Shown here one piece after another: positions 59,643 through 64,000 of a DNA stretch of 64,000 bases. The number at the start of each line of letters is the position of its first letter. The first letter of the stretch is position 1. The position numbers and the translations under genes are program-made. The stretch comes from an uncultured Alphaproteobacteria bacterium (lineage in GTDB: Bacteria; Pseudomonadota; Alphaproteobacteria; RF32; CAG-239), in contig CAKQDU010000001.1 of assembly GCA_934229625.1 (NCBI GenBank), positions 186,001-250,000 on the forward strand. Direction: 5' to 3'. The notes below the pieces were generated by a model. That model ran no database searches and had not been told where the DNA came from. It saw nothing but the letters and a program-made list of their open reading frames with translations.

Positions 59643-60689
59643 ATGTCATTATTTACTATAAAATCTAAGCTAGACAAATTGAAAATGGAAGCTTATCACG
59701 AAACAGACTTTAGCGAAAATCCCGGATATTTTGGTTCTATCGGAGGTTTTTTCCGTAGTATTGCAACTTCGCTGCGTTTTGTATTGACAGAAAAAGAGAA
59801 TATTGTATTTGCGCTGCTGCAATGGGCGACTATTGCTTTGGTTTATTTTATTTGGGTGCAAGGCTTGTCATGGATACCTGAAGAAGTATGGAAAAATGAC
59901 ACAGAAAACACAGCCGCAAATTTAATTTTATTAGTTTGGTCGCTGGCCTGTGTGGGACTAGCCGCTTTTCCGCTGGGAATTTTAACAGCGTGCATGAATG
60001 CCTCCTGTCTTTTACGCTTTCAAAACAAGGAATCAACATTTACCGATTGTCTTAGAATTGCCTTCGGCCGAGCCGGAACTATATGGATTTTTTCATGGAT
60101 AGACGGCTGGTGGACAGTAAAACGCATAATAGAGAGATTGCCTAAAAAGAACGACCGCACATCAAGAGCGGTAAAACTTGAAAGAGAGATAATTTATCAA
60201 CTCTGGAAAATGATTAGTCTCGGCTTTATTCCGGCGCTTTTATACGGGCGCAGTTTTAAGGATGCCTGTAAAGATTCTCTTTTGCTGCTCAAAAAAAGAT
60301 TCGTACCGCTGATTAAACTGCGTCTCGGCTATTCTTTTATGTGCTGGATAATTGGAATAGGCTGCTATGCAAGCGTAATTTTCTTTTTTGCTTTTATGGA
60401 CAATAGGCCAGATGAATATGATATTTATTCGTGGTATTTTTATGCCGGATTTCCGCTAATCATAGCTCTATTGATTATTATGATTTTATTTCGCCCGCTA
60501 TATATCATCTCGGCTTGCCGCATTTATGTCAATTATGCTTGTGATGAAGGAATAACGCCTGATATGCCGCAAAGAACCTCTGCTTTTACCAACATATTGG
60601 TTATATTTTTATGCCTTGCTGTCATTGTCGGTATAACATTATTGTTCCATCAGCAAATGGGAATAGATGATTTATTGGCCATAAAATAA
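59643..60689 (+). CDS. Unrecognised membrane protein, about six membrane segments
   Basis: I do not recognise this 348-residue protein. Hydrophobic segments, in order, begin at about 53 (FALLQWATIALVYFIWVQ), 85 (ANLILLVWSLACVGLAAF), 182, 225 (FMCWIIGIGCYASVIFFFAF), 260 (FPLIIALLIIMILF) and 310 (ILVIFLCLAVIVGITLLF). A short cytoplasmic start precedes them. GGAG is seven bases before ATG 59643; the frame extends to 59592 without support. Strong terminator after the stop. Confidence 0.85.
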   Translation: MSLFTIKSKLDKLKMEAYHETDFSENPGYFGSIGGFFRSIATSLRFVLTEKENIVFALLQWATIALVYFIWVQGLSWIPEEVWKNDTENTAANLILLVWSLACVGLAAFPLGILTACMNASCLLRFQNKESTFTDCLRIAFGRAGTIWIFSWIDGWWTVKRIIERLPKKNDRTSRAVKLEREIIYQLWKMISLGFIPALLYGRSFKDACKDSLLLLKKRFVPLIKLRLGYSFMCWIIGIGCYASVIFFFAFMDNRPDEYDIYSWYFYAGFPLIIALLIIMILFRPLYIISACRIYVNYACDEGITPDMPQRTSAFTNILVIFLCLAVIVGITLLFHQQMGIDDLLAIK

Positions 60690-60693
60690 CAAA

Positions 60694-60724
60694 AAAACAG
60701 CGTTGCAAAAACGCTGTTTTTTTT
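60694..60724. terminator. Bidirectional terminator
   Basis: AAAACAGCGTT and AACGCTGTTTT (60694-60720) form an 11-bp stem with A and T tracts on either side, between two convergent genes. Confidence 0.88.
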
Positions 60725-60749
60725 GTTTGCACAACGGCATATTATATTA

Positions 60750-60986
60750 TCACCATTGCATGCCATAAATAAAAATAGGAGCATGCACATCAACCCCAAA
60801 AGGATAAAACTGAGAATATGCTAATGCCGAAAACCATAAAGCCACACCGATTGTCAGCCAAAGTAAAATCAGCCAAAATATTATTTTCACTACCACCGGA
60901 ACTTTATCTTTGTATACCACAAGATTATAAATTCCGGCAACCAAGCAAAAAACGGCAATTCCCCAAAAAATGATGTTAATTAACAT
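60750..60986 (-). CDS. Small membrane protein with two membrane segments
   Basis: A 78-residue frame with hydrophobic segments at about 3-24 (INIIFWGIAVFCLVAGIYNL) and 33-56 (VKIIFWLILLWLTIGVALWF), then a short aromatic tail. The composition is that of a real membrane protein, not of a shadow frame, but no clear ribosome site precedes the ATG and I know no homologue. Hairpin ATTGACTTTTT/AAAAAGTCAAT (61041-61068) lies upstream. Confidence 0.6.
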   Translation of the reverse strand: MLINIIFWGIAVFCLVAGIYNLVVYKDKVPVVVKIIFWLILLWLTIGVALWFSALAYSQFYPFGVDVHAPIFIYGMQW

Positions 60987-61096
60987 ATATCAAACAATTT
61001 AAAGTTAATAATAAAATTCATAATAAAAAACTAGATATATATTGACTTTTTTTTGACAAAAAGTCAATAACAAATATTATAAATATGCAAAATTTT

Positions 61097-61128
61097 AAAA
61101 AGTCCGACATACTGAAATCGGACTTTTT
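61097..61128 (-). terminator. Terminator of der
   Basis: AAAAAGTCCGA and TCGGACTTTTT (61097-61128) form an 11-bp stem with T tracts in both directions, 35 bases past the der stop. Confidence 0.85.
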
Positions 61129-61162
61129 AAATAAGCTGTTTTTGATATTTAACAATACAAAT

Positions 61163-62545
61163 CTACTGAGCATACGGATTATCGGATTTCCGCACAGTAA
61201 TTCTAATCGGCACTCCGCCTAAATTAAATGTATCGCGCAGACTGTTGGTCAAATAACGCAAATATGAATCCGGCAAGCCTTCCGGATTGCTGGAAAAAAT
61301 AAAGAATGAAGGCGGACGAGATTTAGCTTGTGTAATAAATTTAAGCTTTATGCGACGCTTATTTTTACCTAACGGCGCAGGATTTTGCTCTTGCACATCT
61401 GAAAACCATTTATTCAGCGGCGCAGTCGGAATACGTGTGTTCCAGCGCTCATAAACTTTCAGCACAGCGCTCATAAGCTTATCTAAGCCTTCTTTTTTAA
61501 GAGCCGAAATAGTAACTGTCGGCACACCGGCTACTTGGGTTAAAGAAGTCATAAGTTTATAATTAAGCTGTTCAATAGCTTCTTTACGATTAGCAATATC
61601 CCACTTATTAACAGCAATTACCAATGCCCTTCCTTCATCTATAACTCGTCTGGCAATTGTTAAATCCTGCTTTTCCAATACGGCATCGGCATCTAAAACA
61701 AGTACAACGACTTGCGCCATATCGGCCGCGTATTTAGTGCTTTCTACCGACATTTTTTCAAGCGAATTTTTAACCTTAGACTGACGGCGCAAACCAGCGG
61801 TATCAACCAAATTAAATTTGCGTCCTTTCCATTTCCAGCTTGTTGTAACGGCATCGCGCGTCATCCCTGCTTCCGGTCCAGTAAGCATGCGTTCATCATT
61901 CAATAGTGCATTTACCAGAGTAGATTTACCAACATTAGGACGTCCCACAAACGCCAGTTGTATCGGATGTTTAGCATTTTCTTCTGCAGAAAAATCTTCT
62001 GGAATTTGCCCCAAAGTTATAACCTTAGGCTCTGCCGCTTCTTTTTTATCTTTTTCATCTTTGGCTTCATGCAGACAAATATACAAATCTTCAAAACCTA
62101 AACCATGTTCCGCCGAAAAAGGAATGGGTTCACCCAACCCCAATTTATAGGCTTCATAAATTCCATCCTCATTCTTTTTTCCTTCGCATTTATTGGCAAG
62201 CAGTATCACGGGTTTATGCGTCTGCCGAACCAAATCTGCAAATTGTTCGTCGTATGGCTGCACTCCGGCTCTGGCATCAAACAAAAACAAACAAACATCT
62301 GCTTCGCTTATTGCCATTTGCGTCTGCTTCCACATACGGCTTTCCATATTATCTGTTGTAGAATATTCATAACCTGCCGTATCTATGAGCTGCAATTCTA
62401 AATCCTTAAATTTGGCGATTGCCATTTTTCGGTCACGCGTAACCCCCGGCATATCATGTACTATAGCCAGTTTTTTACCAACCAAGCGATTAAACAAAGT
62501 AGATTTTCCGACATTCGGACGTCCGATAATGGCAACAGAAAGCAC
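61163..62545 (-). CDS. der: GTPase Der (EngA)
   Basis: Essential GTPase in 50S ribosomal subunit assembly. Two GTPase domains in tandem: first P-loop GRPNVGKST at 8-16 with DTAGYE (about 55) and NKCEG (about 118); second P-loop GRPNVGKST near 206 with DTAGLRRQ and NKWDI (about 320). A C-terminal KH-like domain follows. Length of 460 residues is standard. It lies 11 bases after bamB, the conserved yfgM-bamB-der order. Confidence 0.97.
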   Translation of the reverse strand: MLSVAIIGRPNVGKSTLFNRLVGKKLAIVHDMPGVTRDRKMAIAKFKDLELQLIDTAGYEYSTTDNMESRMWKQTQMAISEADVCLFLFDARAGVQPYDEQFADLVRQTHKPVILLANKCEGKKNEDGIYEAYKLGLGEPIPFSAEHGLGFEDLYICLHEAKDEKDKKEAAEPKVITLGQIPEDFSAEENAKHPIQLAFVGRPNVGKSTLVNALLNDERMLTGPEAGMTRDAVTTSWKWKGRKFNLVDTAGLRRQSKVKNSLEKMSVESTKYAADMAQVVVLVLDADAVLEKQDLTIARRVIDEGRALVIAVNKWDIANRKEAIEQLNYKLMTSLTQVAGVPTVTISALKKEGLDKLMSAVLKVYERWNTRIPTAPLNKWFSDVQEQNPAPLGKNKRRIKLKFITQAKSRPPSFFIFSSNPEGLPDSYLRYLTNSLRDTFNLGGVPIRITVRKSDNPYAQ

Positions 62546-62556
62546 TTTTTATCTCC

Positions 62557-63870
62557 TTATTTATAAGCAATCAAATCAGCATCAGCTGTTATAAAAAATA
62601 CATAACCAGCGGCGGCAATAGGCGAAGAATTAAGTTTTTCTGCCAAATCGACCTTATTAAGCATTTTACCGGTTTGCGGCATATAGGCATAAACCGAACC
62701 ATTAGACAAGGCAACAACCAATCTTCCGTCTAACATTATCGGATTAAAAATCATTACATCTGCAGGTTTTTCACCAAGATTAAGCGGCGCTGACCACAAA
62801 ATATCGCCGTTTTCTTTATTTACTGCCAGCAAATCATTGGTATTTGAAACAACATACAGGGTATTACCCACCAAAAGCGGAGTATTTACACTACCGATTT
62901 CTTTTTCCCATTTACGGGTACCGCTACGCAAATCAATCGCCGTAAAAATATTAGCGTTTCCCACAGCATATACGGTTTCACCCTCAATAACAGGAGCAGC
63001 TTTTACAGTATCCAAAAATGTCGAGGAATATGCCTGCCGGTTAGAAATTAAGACATCTGACCATAACGGAGTTCCTAACAAAGCATTAAAAGCTTGGATT
63101 TCCCCATTAGAAAAACCGGTAACGACCATATCCAAGTCTGCAGAATAAGCAGCCGGAGCACCTCCGACTAAAGTTGTGTTTTCCAAAGAAATGTCATATT
63201 TCCATTGTTCTTCGCCATTTTTGGCGCTGAGTGCATAAAATTTATTATCTACACTTTGCACAAACACATTTCCGTTAGCCGCCATAGGCGCAATCCGCAG
63301 CGGCGTCTGCAAAGACTTATTCCATAAAACCTCACCTTTTTGTGCATTTACCGCATAAATAGTACCATAACCGGTTGTAGCATAAATAACACCATTATTG
63401 ATTGCTATGCCGGCACCTTTTAGAGCCGTATCGTCAACATTGTCGTTTTTTGAACGAAGCTGTAATTCCCAGACCAAATCACCGCTTGCAATATCAAACG
63501 CGCTGAGCAATCCGTTAGCATCAAGAGTATAAACTTTGTTTTTTGCCGCCAACGGTTTGGATATCAAAAATTCACGTTTGGAACTGCCTCGGCCAAAACT
63601 TTTACTCCATTGTTTTTGAAAAGCCGTGCCTACCTTAAAATTATTCTGCACATGCTGAGCATTATAACCTTCTTGCTGCCAATCAGGATTCACCATTGCG
63701 GCCGGAATTGTAATTTTGTCTGCGGCAGAAGCTACATCAGGCTTAATTGCGGCCACAGGTTCCAGCACCGAAAGACGCTTTCCTTTTGGCAAAACTTTAT
63801 CACTAGAACAAGCGCAAACAGCAAGAATTGCCGCTGCGCCCACAAAAATTTTTGTACTTTTGCTCAACAT
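62557..63870 (-). CDS. bamB: Outer membrane assembly lipoprotein BamB
   Basis: Bam-complex lipoprotein, an eight-bladed beta propeller. The signal peptide ends in AVCAC with lipid-modified Cys near 21. PQQ-like propeller repeats of the pattern AFDIASGDLVWE, AVNAQKGEVLW, ALSAKNGEEQW and AVNKENGDILW run from about 110 to 430. Length of 437 residues is slightly above E. coli (392). It lies between yfgM-like and der genes. Confidence 0.95.
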   Translation of the reverse strand: MLSKSTKIFVGAAAILAVCACSSDKVLPKGKRLSVLEPVAAIKPDVASAADKITIPAAMVNPDWQQEGYNAQHVQNNFKVGTAFQKQWSKSFGRGSSKREFLISKPLAAKNKVYTLDANGLLSAFDIASGDLVWELQLRSKNDNVDDTALKGAGIAINNGVIYATTGYGTIYAVNAQKGEVLWNKSLQTPLRIAPMAANGNVFVQSVDNKFYALSAKNGEEQWKYDISLENTTLVGGAPAAYSADLDMVVTGFSNGEIQAFNALLGTPLWSDVLISNRQAYSSTFLDTVKAAPVIEGETVYAVGNANIFTAIDLRSGTRKWEKEIGSVNTPLLVGNTLYVVSNTNDLLAVNKENGDILWSAPLNLGEKPADVMIFNPIMLDGRLVVALSNGSVYAYMPQTGKMLNKVDLAEKLNSSPIAAAGYVFFITADADLIAYK

Positions 63871-63889
63871 TTATTCACCCACCTAAAAA

Positions 63890-64000
63890 TTATTCGGCAT
63901 TATTTTCAGCAGAATTTAAGGATGCCAGCATTTCCTGAACTTTTGATTTGAAACTGTCCGGCAAATCTTTAACCGATAAGATTTTACCATAAATATCGCG
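63890..64000 (-). CDS. C-terminal end of a YfgM-like protein (partial)
   Basis: Open frame entering from the right edge, ending at a TAA at 63890-63892. The 36 visible residues (RDIYGKILSVKDLPDSFKSK, then VQEMLASLNSAENNAE) are helical and polar. Identity rests on position: YfgM, a TPR protein linked to periplasmic chaperones, precedes bamB and der in many proteobacteria. Nothing in the fragment contradicts this. Confidence 0.55.
   Translation of the reverse strand, partial: RDIYGKILSVKDLPDSFKSKVQEMLASLNSAENNAE

Overview
The window looks like chromosomal DNA of an AT-rich, Gram-negative alphaproteobacterium. Supporting signs are the gene order bamE / DUF177-rpmF-plsX-fabH, the block dac-tmk-holB-tatD-MBL hydrolase, a GapR (DUF2312) nucleoid protein, an RNase E with a large insertion in its S1 domain, OpgGH glucan synthesis, and Bam and lipoprotein genes. 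A prepilin with the leader G|RSMIEMLGVLA resembles pilin-like proteins I associate with uncultured gut alphaproteobacteria; that placement is inference. Nearly every long open frame has a recognisable housekeeping function. The accessory content is small: one IS200-type element, one broken pilin gene, several unrecognised proteins and several regulatory RNA candidates.

Layout. 1-142 is the start of a heavy-metal (HMA) protein read leftwards. 143-1069 has no long ORF but holds a strong promoter, a 159-bp tandem duplication with five near-identical ATGATTAGAGC motifs and a terminator, i.e. a probable 550-nt transcript of unknown function. 1070-5057 is opgG / small gene / opgH. 5168-7870 is a DsbD/ScsB-like reductase. 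7958-13280 holds yqgE, a soluble FtsK-like motor, bamE, yceD, rpmF, plsX and fabH. 13516-23578 is a long leftward series of cell-wall, replication and one-carbon genes (DHH hydrolase, MBL hydrolase, tatD, holB, tmk, dac, rlpA, mltB, mscL, glyA, rpiB). 23757-24488 has tRNA-Cys, tRNA-Asn and an IS200/IS605 element. 24530-33100 is HAD, AsmA-like, prfB (with programmed frameshift), mrcA and amiC. 33525-37162 is rne and an M48 protease. 37165-38073 is a prepilin gene with an in-frame stop, preceded by a segment bounded by perfect 24-bp inverted repeats. 38172-39965 is tadA, rluB and rsmD. 40050-46581 is an unknown 777-residue protein, then malQ and a maltokinase-like gene. 46687-52600 is rlhA-like, metK behind a candidate SAM-II riboswitch, divergent mtnN and a membrane glycosyltransferase-like protein. 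52588-57704 is an unknown protein, pyk, gapR and another unknown protein. 57714-59534 is a leader peptide plus GNAT gene facing an aspartoacylase-family gene. 59643-64000 is two membrane proteins, der, bamB and the end of a probable yfgM.

How the genes work together. Envelope building dominates: PBP1A, DD-carboxypeptidase, RlpA, MltB and AmiC act on peptidoglycan; BamE and BamB serve the outer-membrane assembly machine; OpgGH make periplasmic glucans; PlsX/FabH feed lipid synthesis. MetK and MtnN form a divergent SAM synthesis and recycling pair. MalQ and the maltokinase-like protein form a small maltodextrin unit. RNA processing and translation are served by RNase E, TadA, RluB, RsmD, RlhA-like, RF2, L32 and Der.

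The most unusual items are the repeat-bearing transcript at 411-965, the inverted-repeat-bounded promoter segment before the broken pilin, the SAM-II-like leader of metK, and the 19-codon leader peptide before the GNAT gene.
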